Source of the DNA: Anisakis pegreffii
Taxonomy: Eukaryota > Nematoda > Chromadorea > Rhabditida > Anisakidae
DNA: 64,000 nt
Direction of reading: 5' to 3'
Assembly: GCA_035041965.1 (NCBI GenBank)
Contig: JAPYMA010000073.1
Span: forward strand, 35,646 to 99,645
Made by a program: the position numbers and the translations under genes
Shown here: positions 42,301-54,709 of the stretch, in pieces
Layout of the letters: each line of letters begins with the position of its first letter
Position numbering within the stretch: position 1 is the stretch's first letter
The notes under the pieces: generated by a model
Told to the model about the DNA's origin: nothing
Seen by the model: only the letters and a program-made list of their open reading frames with translations
The model's database searches: none

Positions 42301-45300
42301 ATCCAGTTTTCTGGCTGAATAGATTGAAGCCGATTTCGAAATGACTTCTTCCTGTTGGGACATACTGATAATTTCATTATTCAGCAACGATCGTTCTTTT
42401 GCTGAATTCACATCCGTTCCATTGTCAGCCGCTGTTTCCTCTTCAGCACTTTTCTTAGCTGGCTATAAAGAAGGATGTATATAATGATATGAGACGTTCG
42501 GATCAATACGATAATCTATCAAAAGCGAAGCACGAAAATCAGTCAAGATCGCTGTGTGAATTTAGGATAAAAGGAATAAAAGAAATCCAAAATCGTTCAC
42601 AATGAAGACGCTCTGAAAATCTTTCAAATGAAAACATTATTCACAACGAATCCAAAGTGTTTCACAAAATTATAGGATCAGATGGTCGTTGTTCTGCGAG
42701 GAACACATCTTCAAATTTCGAATAATCAGGTCGTACATTTTAGACCTTACACGATACGAATTACCCCCTCAAATGTGCAAAAATGTATTTTCATTCAAAG
42801 CCGAACATTAATAATTCAAAGATGCAAAAGAAAATGAACCAAAATTACCTTAAAAAACGACGATGAATCATAAAATGTTTGATTATTACAAAGATCGCGT
42901 GGATACTGCTGTGTTAGATGCAATAATTTCACTTTCAAATGCGCTGTTTCCATTAAGTTCATGAAACGCTTCACTTCTTTACCACACGTTAACAGTGTAA
43001 TCGCTATACCATATCCACCTGATCATTCAAAAAAAAATCAAAAATATATATGCTTGAAGTACGAATGAAACTGAACATTGAAATGAATTGAACTCAAGTT
43101 TTTCATAGGGGAACAAAAAATAAGCATGAATAGTCAAGAAGAAGAAATGTTCATCACACAACAAATAAATTCCCAAATGTTCAACTTCAACACTCAGCCT
43201 GCATGCTCAACTCGATACAACTTTACGAAAATGTGGCAGTGAAGTTCGTACGAAGAGCAATAGACTCTTCGATGACTGCATTTATTTCGAGAGCTGAATG
43301 GGAATTCACGAACACAAGATATTGAAATAATACACATCTGTCAAGGAACACGATTCTCGTTTCCGATGCAACTTTCCCTACTCACCAACCGAACGACAGA
43401 TGCGATGATGAAATCAAAAATGTAAAGAACCTACCAAATCTGCCAGCACGTCCAATTCGATGCAAATAAGTTTCTGAACTCAATGGAGCACCGCAATTCA
43501 CAACACAATTCACATTTTCTGCATCAATACCGCGTGCCGTCTGAAAATTATTCAACAACAAACAATAATCTATTACGAACATTCGCTTCATCACTACTAA
43601 TTAGCAATCATTCGAAATTTCATCGATGAATAAAAACTGATTGAATGAGTTCATAAAAGTTTCAGAAGAATGAATTTTGCAAATAAAATTTCTTATTAAA
43701 CATGACAATAACGATTATTGTGCGTAATAAAACTGCAACTGCCAGTATTAATCACTTATCAATGTCATCAATACTTCAGCGAACCAGTTTCTGGCGCAAA
43801 TTTGATCAAATTCAATGTTGAGAAATTTCTTCGACGTGAAGAAAACGATCGAAGAGTGAAACAATAGGAATGAGAAAGTTACCAGATCTGTTGAGACTAG
43901 AATTTTTAATTGAAAATTTTTGAGACGTTTCATAATCCGATTTCGTTCGGTTTGTTCCATATTTCCAGAAATTACTTCGGCATCAATATCAGCCGCTTGT
44001 AATGCATTCAATATGTGCTCACATCTTCAAAAAAATTCTTGTCAAGCAAGAAAAAGAACTACATTTGCGGAATATTGAATTGTCTTATACTGCATTTAAA
44101 GAACACAACCTTTGAAACACCATGTTCTTTCGGCTTTAAGTACACTCATACTCATACTCAATACTCGAAACAATAAAACAGGTTCGAATGAGTAATGAAT
44201 TATCAGAACATCAATAAAAAACATTCACTTTTGTTGATCATTTGCGAAGATGAGACATTGGCTGAACGTTATCTTTGACAGTAAATCAATAAGAGATGGC
44301 GCTGCATCTTTGCAATAGTACAACGCAACATATTGCTTAATACCTAATAACTGCACATCCTCTTCATTTAAACGGATCAGATGCGCTTCTGCAATTCAAT
44401 TCATTTCAGAGACACCATTAAGAGAGCTATCAAAAAATGTTTTCGGCTGAATATTACATAGAAACAACATCGTCACCACAAAGTAATTAAAAGCTGTATT
44501 GCATTGAAAAAAACCAGGAATGGAAAAATACAACTGATGAAAAATAGCAACGACTCACTCGTCATGTATTGTGCTAAAGTTGCATCAAGATCACGTGGAT
44601 ATGTGGCTGAGAATACGGCAACTTGTTTGTTCTGTGGAAGGGATGAGAAGAGGAAGCTGCAAAAACGAAACAATCATTTGCTGAGGCGCACAAGAAGTAT
44701 CAAACGCAATTCAACGTTTCAGTTAAACCGTTTTTAGTGCATATAAGGTTTCGAGCAGCATGTGTATTTACTACAATGTATAGTTACTCGAAAATTTCAT
44801 CCATAATGTCCAGAGATTTAAAATACTGTCGGCAATGGCAGTTCTGTTTGTTTTCTTCTTGAAAATTATTCTCGTTTATGGCAGGAATGGTAGACGTTTT
44901 GAAAGATACAACACAAAAAAATCACACAAAATTCTAAAATTATAGTGAAAAAAATAAGTATCAAGAAAGCAATAAAAGGAACAAACTTAATATCTTTTTG
45001 AAAATCTTTTTCCATCAGTTTATCAGCTTCATCGAGAACGAATAGACGAATATGATTCGTCGATATCAAATCTTGATTCACCAATTGACAAATACGTCCA
45101 GTTGTACAAACAATTATTTGAACTCCTTTGCGAATTTCCTTCACATCTTCTGCTACACTTCGATTACCACCAACGAATACACTGAAGTCGATTTATTTGA
45201 CTCATTTTCAGAACCATCCGCCCTAAGCCCAGTGTCTACATGCGGTTAGCGGATGTGCCCAGCTTCAGATTTAGACTAATGTACAGACTTGGGCTTGTAT

Positions 45301-46026
45301 TGCGGCTAAGATATGATGTCAGCTCTTTGCTGGTCTCTCCGTCACAACAATCATGATGTTTTTTGGGCATCCGTCAGGCATGGTACGCCTCTCATTGTTT
45401 TGTTTTTTGAAAAGAAATTGCATCGAGCTTAAGAAGGCACTTGCTTTTGAACAAGTGCCAAATAAAATAATATTAGAAACGCAATAAAATGTACCCAATA
45501 TGAATCACAGGTGGAGCAAGACGTCTGATCGTGGATGAAATTTGCATAACGATTTCACGAGTTGGCGCTAATATCATCACTTGGGGCTTCTTCAATTGGG
45601 CATTCAGGTTCTCTAAAGCCATCAATGCAAACACCAACGTTTTACCTGTACCCGATTTGGCTTGTACCAATATATCTGCAATCATCTGTCAAATTTTTTT
45701 ATGATTTTTTTTTCTTGAGTTTCTTTTGTTTAATTTTAAAAATTTCGTGTTTCTGCAATGAGCTGACTCCTATATTGTCACCATCATTAATGTTACTAGC
45801 ACATGAGGAATTCTTGAAAAAAGAGAACGACATGAAATGATGACAACATACCAAAACCCATCAAGCCGATCGGTATTGCAGCTTCTTGAACTGGCGATGG
45901 AGAAAAGAAGCCGGCCTTGGTTAACGCATCAACCGAGCTTGATGTTAGCATCAGAGATGCGAAATTACTCGTTGATTTCACATCAGCTGTCCGTTCATCC
46001 ACGTTGATCACTTTACAAAACTCCAT
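39373..46026 (-). CDS. DDX20: DEAD-box RNA helicase, DDX20/Gemin3-like
   Basis: ATP-dependent RNA helicase; Gemin3 is a subunit of the SMN complex that assembles snRNPs. Exons: 46026-45852, 45675-45495, 45181-44987, 44656-44559, 44388-44229, 44024-43883, 43540-43435, 43018-42849, 42462-42229, 42060-41455, 41110-40870, 40776-40724, 40624-40409, 40199-40078, 39658-39373; about 994 residues (human 824). Core motifs in order: [10 protein letters not shown] (Q), [10 protein letters not shown] (I), APTREI (Ia), FVGGNRS, TTGRI (Ib, Thr for Pro), LDEADKLM (II), FSATYP (III), LIFAN (IV), [14 protein letters not shown] (V), [11 protein letters not shown] (VI). '[13 protein letters not shown]' and 'NFASLML' favour DDX20 over other DEAD families. 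The long tail ends with [13 protein letters not shown], echoing the Tyr-rich Gemin3 C-terminus. The ATG lies 24 bases after a ttgttgttcag acceptor, a likely trans-splice site. The 41110/40776 junction has an alternative in-frame solution. The C. elegans counterpart would be mel-46. Confidence 0.88.
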
Positions 46027-46049
46027 CCGCAAAACAACTCCACTTCAGT

Positions 46050-47157
46050 CTGAACAACAAGCAGCAGTTAATAATCACTCGCCGACTTTGCTGAGTTAAC
46101 GAAGGATCGTCAGCACTTAAACACTTCTATCGAGAAACGCTCAAAAGTTGGAAAACGTCAACGAATCCTGTCCCTCGGCTTTTTTTACCGCTAGATAAAA
46201 GAGGATCTCAGCCTACTAGAGTTTTTATTTGCTGTCGACTTGATGTATCTGTTACTTGGATATACAAGATTAAAAATTCGAGAAATGGATTAACAAGATT
46301 GAATGGATTAATTAAATAGCTTGTCAGGCGAAAAAACGCTACAGTTGAGGGAAGCTCACTCGGCCACAGGGTTGGCGAATCATGACCAATCGTGAGCAAT
46401 GCGCGAAATTCAAAATTTTTATAAATCATCTTCGTGAACTAAACACTTCTCCGTGTTTAGAAACAGGCCCATTGGTCACTCCATGAAATTATTGAACTGC
46501 ATCCCATCAATATGGCAAACGCACCATCACAGCACAAATTAGTCACCAATCACTCACATGATCAAGTTAATTAATGGCAATATGAAGTCATCAATTAGAA
46601 GATAGGGGAAAAATTAGGAAGAATCCGCACATAAACCCATATATAAACAGACAGTTAGTTCATTAGACAGAATCAAACACTCGTATACGGAAGTATATCT
46701 TGAGGCAATGAAGTTATTAAGAAGTTGTACCACCGAAATAAGTGGTACTGTGCAGCAGTGGAAGTAAAACGAATGTCACAGGGGATTACACTGATTGCTG
46801 TAGGTGATGAATGTGTGAGAAAAGATTGCAGGAAAGAAATCCTGTCACGAAGTAGGTTCGAAATGAACCACATTCACATCAGTGATGGCATCTGAACGGC
46901 GATCGGTCGGAACATCCGACAAGACCGAACGTAATTCCATTTCCTTTTTAGAACGTTGATCATCATTCCTTATGATGACTGTATTTAGGTTATCATTTTT
47001 TTTAATTTGCGAATTCTGTTATGTGCATAACACAGTTTTAATCAGTTTGAAACATTTGAGGATATCAAAAGAAGATTTAGCGAGAAATATGTTTGGTTTC
47101 CTTTTCATCTGAGATTTAAGCAACTGAACATTAATCCATTGAAATTATTCACACAGA
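46050..47157. other. Intergenic stretch upstream of the helicase gene
   Basis: No gene found. The minus-strand frames at 46208-46429 and 46673-46873 are short and unlike known proteins. This is where the helicase promoter should lie. Confidence 0.5.
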
Positions 47158-47967
47158 AAGTTATGATACTGTGGCAGAAAATTTATGTGTTGATGTCGTC
47201 ATGAACTGTACTGGTCTTTCGGATGTTTAAATGGTATTATGTATATGATTTGTCGGATGAAATACTTTCGAATTAATTACGAACGCATTGGTTAAAAAAG
47301 AATGTGTTGAATGCGAGATACTTCTACAGTTCAAAAGCTGCCGGACCCGGGATTGAAAAATCGTCGGGATTTTGCGAACAATAATTTGTATATGCGTTTG
47401 CAAGCAATATTAGAACAACTTTTGTTCATCCTCTTCTTTACGAAAACCTTGTGCATTGCTATAGAGAATCAGTTGAATTGTATGGATTATCATGTTCAGT
47501 CGAGATTTATAAATCTCAATTCACTCGATCTCGAATCTATTCTAGTAAGCAGGCATTTTCATTTCATTCCAATGTATACTGATCATCACTTTCTACTGAA
47601 AGGAATCCTGGTTAGCAACGCCTGTTTAGAACGTCAAGAAATGTAAAGTGAAGCATTGTGAAGAACCCACACAATATATCGCCTCTTCATATTGCGTACT
47701 GACAATTTTATTTGTGTACTTTTTGCTGATAAAGACTGTCATTCATATGTTATGTAATTGGTTCTTACAACTGGTGTTAATTTGACAAAGAAAATGAATA
47801 TGTATTCGAAACATTCAAAGAAATCAATAAAGCGTTCCGTTGGCTGAATAAAATAGCCTCACTGATCTGTACGTTCAATGAAGATATAAAGAAAGGAATT
47901 CCGACAGAGAATCACAGCTACAAATCAAGTATAAGGCGGATTGTAGGTGTATACAAGCAGCAAAATA

Positions 47968-49250
47968 CTACCATGTATACTCCCCCATTGCAGATAACAG
48001 CTTAGTGCTGATGCAGCTGACCTCCCGCTTCGTGCCACAAATTTCTTCATAATAAGAACAGGCTTCCTCACGATCCTCGGAGCGATCCACATTGGCGCAT
48101 TCCGAAGAAAACTCGCGGCAATGCTTCTGTCTAGTGACACAATCTGAAAGCATACGAATTTGTTTCAGAGTACCCCAGTTTCAAGGATGCGCTCAAAAGT
48201 GTGGTCATTCAGAGACAATTCCTCACAATCATTTTTCAGTTATCGTATAAAAAATGAAATTTTTTTGAATCGATTCATCGTTCAATCACACTCCTGCAAT
48301 CCATTAATGCAAAACATTGCAATATACGCATCCCACAATCTCATGCTTCACAAAAAAGAACGTATTGTATGCTGTTGGTGCATAGGTGAATGAATTGGCA
48401 GTTGCCGCAAAAGAACAAAGGTTGATCGTGATCAACACAATCAATTCACTGGCAATGAAGCAATATATTCATACTTAATGTAAGCGGTCCTACTCGTTCC
48501 AAGCAAGTATAAGCAAAGATTGTCATAAAAATGAACGTAGTCGTTGATTCCTGTCTCTTTTCAATAACTTTGCTCAATAGACGGTGGCATTTTTCTCCTT
48601 TGCTTTCGCCTTTTTCCTCATTTTGTTGCTGCACATCTGAAACACCGAACTCATGAATTACTCCGTTTGATGAGGAGCATTACCAATTATCACATCCACA
48701 GCATCTGCAACTGTTCACTCGAATCCATTCCCATAAACAATAATTGCAGCGGTTCACCTTTCCAAACCTACTCCGCAATGTCGTTGTTTATCGCAACTCA
48801 TTAACTTCATTCATGTCTCCCTCATTCTCCAACTGACACAGTACATTCTTCTCGCAGCAATACACCGAAATCAAAGTCCTGACGAAGTCAGTACTTTGAT
48901 TTCTGTGTATTGCTGCAATGTGATATCAACAACTAATTGATAATAACCAGACCGTACAGAACAATGCCAGGACCGAAAATAAACTCAAGGATACAGTTAA
49001 TCAACAGTAAAGTTCTGCTTCTTCTGGCCGCTCGAAATATTTCGCTTGAGCGTTTTGAATCTATTAGATCAGACCACAAAAGCTTGTGCGTTCGTCTTAT
49101 GGCAAGCCGACAGAATAGCCATTTTGAAACATCGGATGCTTGCAATAGTTTTCGAATAACACTGAAGTTATGATGCTTACCTTCGTAGATTGCCGTTGCC
49201 ATCGCAAAAGTAACCGCGAGGAGAACAAGAGCGTACACAATGTAGCGCAT
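47968..49250 (-). CDS. Small secreted six-Cys protein, paralog A
   Basis: Three exons in phase: 49250-49181, 48636-48475, 48143-47968; 135 residues. Exon 1 is a signal peptide (MRYIVYALVLLAVTFAMATA). Exon 2 encodes a hydrophilic segment starting VQQQNEEKGESKGEKC and ending near AYTCLERVG. Exon 3 encodes the Cys domain with spacing C-X6-C-X6-C-X12-C-X6-C-X7-C (for example QKHC, EEACSYYEEICG). A contiguous longer frame through exon 1 into intron 1 exists, but its paralog does not keep it, so the spliced model is preferred. Secretion and a disulfide-bonded fold are inferred; no known family is recognised. It resembles secreted effector-type peptides of nematodes in architecture only. Confidence 0.6.
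48854..48916. repeat. 24-bp inverted repeat in intron 1 of paralog A
   Basis: Left arm gcagcaatacaccgaaatca.. (48854-48877) and right arm 48893-48916 pair with one mismatch around a 15-base loop. Copy B (near 52140-52180) has the left arm and loop but lacks the right arm. The arm was therefore gained in A or lost in B. Confidence 0.85.
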
Positions 49251-50445
49251 TCCGAAACGCTGTGATTCATGTGGCCAGTGTTCGTCGTTTTTGTAGCCAA
49301 AATTTTCGCTAGATCGCGTTATCACATCATTTCCTCACTAACAATACCGATGAAGTTATTGCCACACCCACATTATTCAATCTTCCACACGGAGTTGTCG
49401 TCAGATTGTGAGTTCCTCAACTGAAACACATACCCTCCAGCAAATTTTCATTCAGTTGCAGATTCCATAATCAAAATCGTTCAGGTGCTCCGCGGGTCGA
49501 GAAAATCTCCATTTATATTAGACAAAAACTGCGATTAACTTAGAAGTTATCACATAAGTAAAGCGCTGATCGATCAAGTGATCAATGTAGTGTTCATTAA
49601 TGCTAATTTCGTATAGTAGCACTTGATGCTAAGTATTTCGTCATAATCTCTGATAAGTCCGCAGTAAACCTCACCATCGTGCATTACCAACAAACAATCC
49701 AACATTAAACCGTGCACGTCCGCTGTTTGAAACTGTGAATTTTCGATGGTGCAAGCAACGTCAGATTTCTTCAAATCCGTTTTAAGGATAGAAGCACCCA
49801 ATTTCCTGCCTATCGGCATAACAAACCAAAGTCCTTAACTTCGTCAAGCTCAATATTTTCCGACGGTCCTTATATGTTGTTGAGCGATTCTGATGAATCT
49901 CCTTAATGAACATTTCCAGTCTATATTGCAACCTCGCCTGCCAGCACTACGACTTCTCGGTAGCAACGAATAGTAGAAATTCCCCTCCATGAAAAAAGTA
50001 CAAATGTTGTCAACGGAAATTTCGCATTTCTTAGAGTGTATTATGACGTTTCGAATTCCGTTGTACCATCGAAAGCAAACAACATTATGATATGACTTTA
50101 TTGGGCATACATTTTTGCTTTGAGATTACATTCGTTAGCTTTTTGGGTAGATTCGGAGAAATTCGACGTCATACACCGCTGATTGAATGCATATCGAAAT
50201 GCATTTTCATTACGATTAACATATTATAGGCGAATTAAAAAGTATTGTATCCGAGAGTTTTTGTCATGCACGAAAAGCGACAGCGAGATAATCCTGACTC
50301 TGTGCATATATAATTTGCCATTTTCTGTATTCATGAAGTAGTGTCATAACGATTTAATCAAATTAACATTACAAAAAGTGTATTGCAAAACTCATAAATC
50401 GATTCATTATTGCAAAACTCATAAATCTTTTCTTATCATACAAAA

Positions 50446-53400
50446 AATTATGATATTGTGGGAGAAAATTTATCCGTTGATGCCGTCATGAACTGTACTT
50501 GTCTTCGAGATTTCAAAATGATATCAAGTGTACAACTTGTTGAATGAAGTAATTCGAATTAATCATGAACGCATTGGTTCAAAAAGAATGTGTTGAATGC
50601 GTAATGGTTCGGCAATTGAAAAGTTGCCGCACCCGGCATTGAAAAATTGTCGGGATTTTGCAAACAAGAACTGGCATGGTTTTGCATGCAGTGACAGAAT
50701 AATTTCTATTGATCGTTCTCTTTACATTCACGAAAACTTCATGCATCGTGATAGAGAGAATCAGCTAAATCGTAGGAATTATCATAGTTCGTCGGAATTA
50801 ATCAAACATCAATTGTTATCACTCAGTGTCGATTTCATTTTTTTTCGTTACATTAGAATGTATATTGAGCATCACAGATCAATTTCAACTGGAAGAAATC
50901 CTTGGTAATAATGCCTTTACAGAACGTCAAGAAATGTAAAGTGATACATTGTGAAGAAGCACACAATATATCGCCTCTTCATACTTCGTAATGATAATTT
51001 CATTTGTGTGTTTTTTGCTGATAAAGTCTGACATTCACATATTATACAGCTGATTGCTTGAATCGGTGTTAAGTTGACGAAGAAATGAATATTTATTGGA
51101 AAATAAAGAAGATAAAGTGTCACGCTGGCTGAATAAAATACAATTCCCGATTTGAACATGCAATGAACATGTACGAGAAAAATACCGAAATGGAATCACA
51201 TCTACAAACCAGATCTGAAACAGATTATAGTTGTATATAAACAACAAAACACTACATTGAAGGCTCATTCATTACATATAACAGTCAAATTTTGGTGCAG
51301 GTGACGTCCTGATTCGGGCCACAAATTGCTTCATAATGAGTACAGGCTTCCTGACGAGCCTCGGAACCATGCATTCGGCTGCATGCCCGATAAAATGTAT
51401 TACAGTGTATCAGTCTACCGACACAATCTGAAAGCATACGAATTTGTTTCAGAGTACCCCAGTCTCAAGGATGCGCTCAAAAGTGTGGTCAATCAGAGAC
51501 AATTCCTCACAATCATCCTTCAGTTATCGTATAAAAAATCAAATTTTTTTGAATCGATTCATCGTTCAATCACACTCCTGCAATCCATTAATGCAAAACA
51601 TTGCAATATACGCATCCCACAATCTCATGCTTCACAAAAATAGAACGTATTGCATCCTGTTGGTGCATAGGTGAATGAATTGGCAGTTGCCGGAAAAGAA
51701 CAAAGGTTGATCGCGATCAACACAATCAATTCACTGGCAATGAAGCAATACATTCATACTTGTTGGGCCAAACGATACTCGCCCCGGGCAAGTATAAGCG
51801 CTGATTATGCCATAAAGGAAACTGGTGACTGAATCGTGACTCCCGTAAAAAATTTTCATCCATAGACGGTAGCATTTTTCTCTTTTGCTTTCGCCTTTTT
51901 CCTCATTTTGCTGCTGCTGCACATCTGAAACACCGAACTCATGAATTACTTCGTTTGATGAGGAGCATTAGCAATTATCACATCCACAGCATCTGCAACT
52001 GTCCACTCGAATCCATTCCCATAAACAATAATTGCAGCGGTTCACCTTTCCAAACCTACTTCGCAATGTCGTTGTTTATCGCAACTCATTAACTTCATTC
52101 ATGTCTCCCTCATTCTCCAACTGACACAGTACATTCTTCTCGCAGCAATACACCGAAATCAATGTCCTGACGAAGTCAGTACAATGTGATATCAACAACT
52201 AATTGATAATAACCAGACCGCTCAGAAAATTGTCAGCAACGAAAGTAAACGTAAAGATATTGTCTATCTAAAACAGGATTTCCTTCGGCTGACGTTTCAG
52301 AATCTGTTACATCAGATCCGAAAAACTTGTGTGTTAATTTTATCGGAGACCAGAAGAAAACCATTTGGAAAAATCGAATACTTGTTACAGGTATAAATAA
52401 CACTAAAGTTTAGATGGACACTCACCTTGGTAGATTGCTGTTGTCATCGCAAAAGTAACCGCGAGGAGAACAAGAGCATACACAATGTAGCGCATTCCGA
52501 AACGTTGTGATTCATGTGGCCAGTGTTCGTCGTTTTTGCAACCAAAATTTTCGCTAGATCGCAATATCAGATCGTTTCCTCATAAACACAATCGATGATA
52601 TCATTTCCACACCCACATTCACTCCTCCACACGGAGTTGTCGTCAGATTGCGATTTCGTTACTCGACAACACATATGCCAATTCAATTTTTCATAACCAA
52701 AATCGTCCAGGTGCTTCACAGATCGAGAAAATCTCCTCTTATGTTAGGCAAAAACATAGAAGTCATCACATAACTAAAGCGCTCATCAAGTGACCAATAT
52801 AGTGATCAGTAATATTGCTTTCACTTGATAGCATTTGCTGCTAAATATTTCGTCATAATCTGTGACAACTCCGCAATAATCCTCATCATCGTGCATTGCC
52901 AATAAACAATCAAACTTAAACCGTATACGTCCGCTGTTTGAAACTCTGAATTCTGGATGTTGTAAACAACGAGAGATTTCTTCAAATTCGTTCTCAAAAG
53001 TAGAAGCACCCAACTTTCTGCCAATTGGCAAAACAAACCAAAGCTCATAATTGCGTCAGGCTCAATGTCCTTTGACTGACCTGGTGTGTGGTTAAGCGAT
53101 TCCAACATGCTGCTAAAATGTACAAGTTCAACCTTGTGGTATGTACGACACTAAGTGGCATAATCAGCAACATTTTCAAGCCAATCTTTGTGTTCATTTT
53201 CGCCCCGCAGCACTATGACTTCTCGATAGCAACGAATCACAGGAATTCCCCTTCATGAAACGATGTTGTCAACGGGAATTTCACATTTCTTAAGGTGTAT
53301 TATACTGTTTCGAATTCAGTTGTATCATCGAAAGGAGGAAACTTTGTGATATGATCTTATTATGTGTGCGACTTTGTTTGGAAATTACTTGCGTTAAGTT

Positions 53401-53655
53401 TTTGTGTTCGATTTGGAGTGGCCCTACGTCGCCATATGCCGTTAACTGAATATGTGTATCGTAATGCATGTTCATTTCGACTAACATGTTATCGCGGAAT
53501 TGAAAAGTGTTATATCCGAATGTTTTCGTCATACGCGAAAAGCGATAATCCTGACATCATTTGCCATTTTCTCTTGTCCTGAAGTGTCAACAAAACGAAC
53601 GAATTGACTCAACATGTTTATTGTAAAACTCATAAATCTTTTCATAACTGGCAAC
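50446..53655. repeat. Tandem segmental duplication, copy B (~3.21 kb)
   Basis: Second copy of the unit at 47158-50445, same orientation. It ends near the shared motif aaaactcataaatcttttc, which also occurs at the right end of copy A, where part of it is doubled (50385-50433). Confidence 0.9.
51285..52495 (-). CDS. Small secreted six-Cys protein, paralog B
   Basis: Same three-exon structure and phases as paralog A: 52495-52426, 51924-51760, 51427-51285; 125 residues. The signal peptide differs by one residue (AMTTA). Exon 2 begins VQQQQNEEKGESKREKC (one extra Gln codon) and then diverges. Exon 3 keeps the exact spacing C-X6-C-X6-C-X12-C-X6-C-X7-C and conserved bits such as EACTHYEAICG, but about half of the other residues differ from A. 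It stops 11 residues earlier than A. The conserved splice sites, phases and Cys spacing in two diverged copies are the main reason to believe both genes are real. Confidence 0.6.
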
Positions 53656-53688
53656 TAATGCATTTTCAATATTCTTCTTTTTTTTTCA

Positions 53689-54163
53689 GTGTCAATGAAA
53701 CGAAATTCTTTATCGTATCACACTTCTTTAGTGTTTGCAAAAACATGGACATCTTCTAGTACATTCTGTCCAGCTCGTCGACCATCTCATCAATTGAATT
53801 TACTTCATAGCACACAATATATTTACTTTATTTACTTACTTAATCAGCAATTCAACTCATTACGAATTTATGCCTCTCTGTTATCACCAATATCACTAAT
53901 ATCACATTCTTTCTTCCTTGGCATTCTTCTTTCCGCGCAGCTACCGATAATAGCGTTGGGAATCATCTGTCTTCATGAAATTCAAACTTGGATTATTGAT
54001 CTGGCAAGCACAGAGGTTTTGGGCTACTCTCCCATATTGCCCAATGATTTCTGGGGAGAGGGACTCAAAAGGAGACCGAAAATGCATTCCGATTGATCAG
54101 TTGAACACTTGTCCAACGATTGTTCAGAGTAGTTGTTTGGAACAACCAACAGTAGTAAATCAA
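53689..54163 (+). CDS. Coding-like region, two frames, unresolved
   Basis: A perfect pyrimidine-rich acceptor (tttttttttcag) at 53688 is followed by a 135-codon frame (SMKRNSLSYHTSLVFAKTW ..., later hydrophobic SPISLISHSFFLGILL) ending at 54096. In another frame, 53975-54163 reads RFWATLPYCPM, then GDRKCIPIDQLNTCPTIVQ and SSCLEQP, with a Cys pattern suggesting a small extracellular domain. The two could be joined by an intron I cannot place. No family is recognised. Confidence 0.25.
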
Positions 54164-54190
54164 TAATTTTTCGTTATCAATAATAAACGA

Positions 54191-54379
54191 TTAATCTAAC
54201 CGAGTGGATCCGTAGCAATCGGCGTATAAAGCACGCCACAGCCAACCAACAACGAGTGCCTGTTGCCATAGACAATTTGCATAAGTAAATCCAGCCGAAT
54301 ACCAACAACAATCCATTAAACAATCGCAACAATGACGAACATTTTGCCGATCGCATAGAACGATCGACAAACCAACCGC
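54191..54379 (-). CDS. Cys/Trp-rich coding-like frame (possible last exon)
   Basis: Open frame of 63 codons ending at TAA (54191). It includes RQNVRHCCDCLMDCCWYSAG, FTYANCLWQQALVVGWLWR and ADCYGSTRLD. The dense Cys and Trp content argues for a real extracellular or small Cys-rich protein end, although there is no ATG and the acceptor near 54380 is weak. An overlapping minus-strand frame (54177-54383) is hydrophobic and less convincing. Confidence 0.25.
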   Translation of the reverse strand, partial: AVGLSIVLCDRQNVRHCCDCLMDCCWYSAGFTYANCLWQQALVVGWLWRALYADCYGSTRLD

Positions 54380-54709
54380 TCACCGTCTAAACGTAACTCT
54401 AGATCCGCACACAATATGTCTCTTTTGTTTTTTTGCAACTTCTCGATTCGTATTCTTCAGCGTTCAGTGCAATGAGGCAATGGGAATATCGCCAGTGAAG
54501 ATACTCGCCGAAGTGAATTGAACGGCGTAAAAAAGTACCATTTCGAAGATGCGTTTAATTTTTTCACTGTGTCAAACTGGAAATCCATAAATCGGATATC
54601 ACGCGAGGCGGATGATTGTTAACGATAAAGTCCTGACAATTTTTTGCAAAATTGTTCAAGCAATTTGAAATTTCCCCAGAATTTCTCCTTTTGTATGGAA
54701 CGAGAGATG

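Larger units (their letters stand above)
47158..50445. repeat. Tandem segmental duplication, copy A (~3.29 kb)
   Basis: Head-to-tail with copy B (50446-53655). Matching landmarks sit 3284-3286 bases apart at the left and about 3212 at the right because of small indels. Each copy has one secreted-protein gene on the minus strand. Identity is uneven: blocks around exon 1, most of intron 1 and intron 2 are about 96-97% identical. The outer flanks and part of intron 1 (48945-49180) are clearly more diverged. Confidence 0.9.

Noticed and set aside
48933..49325. 130-codon uninterrupted frame through exon 1 of paralog A into its intron
   Set aside because: Paralog B does not keep the frame after the donor, whereas the spliced structure is conserved in both copies.
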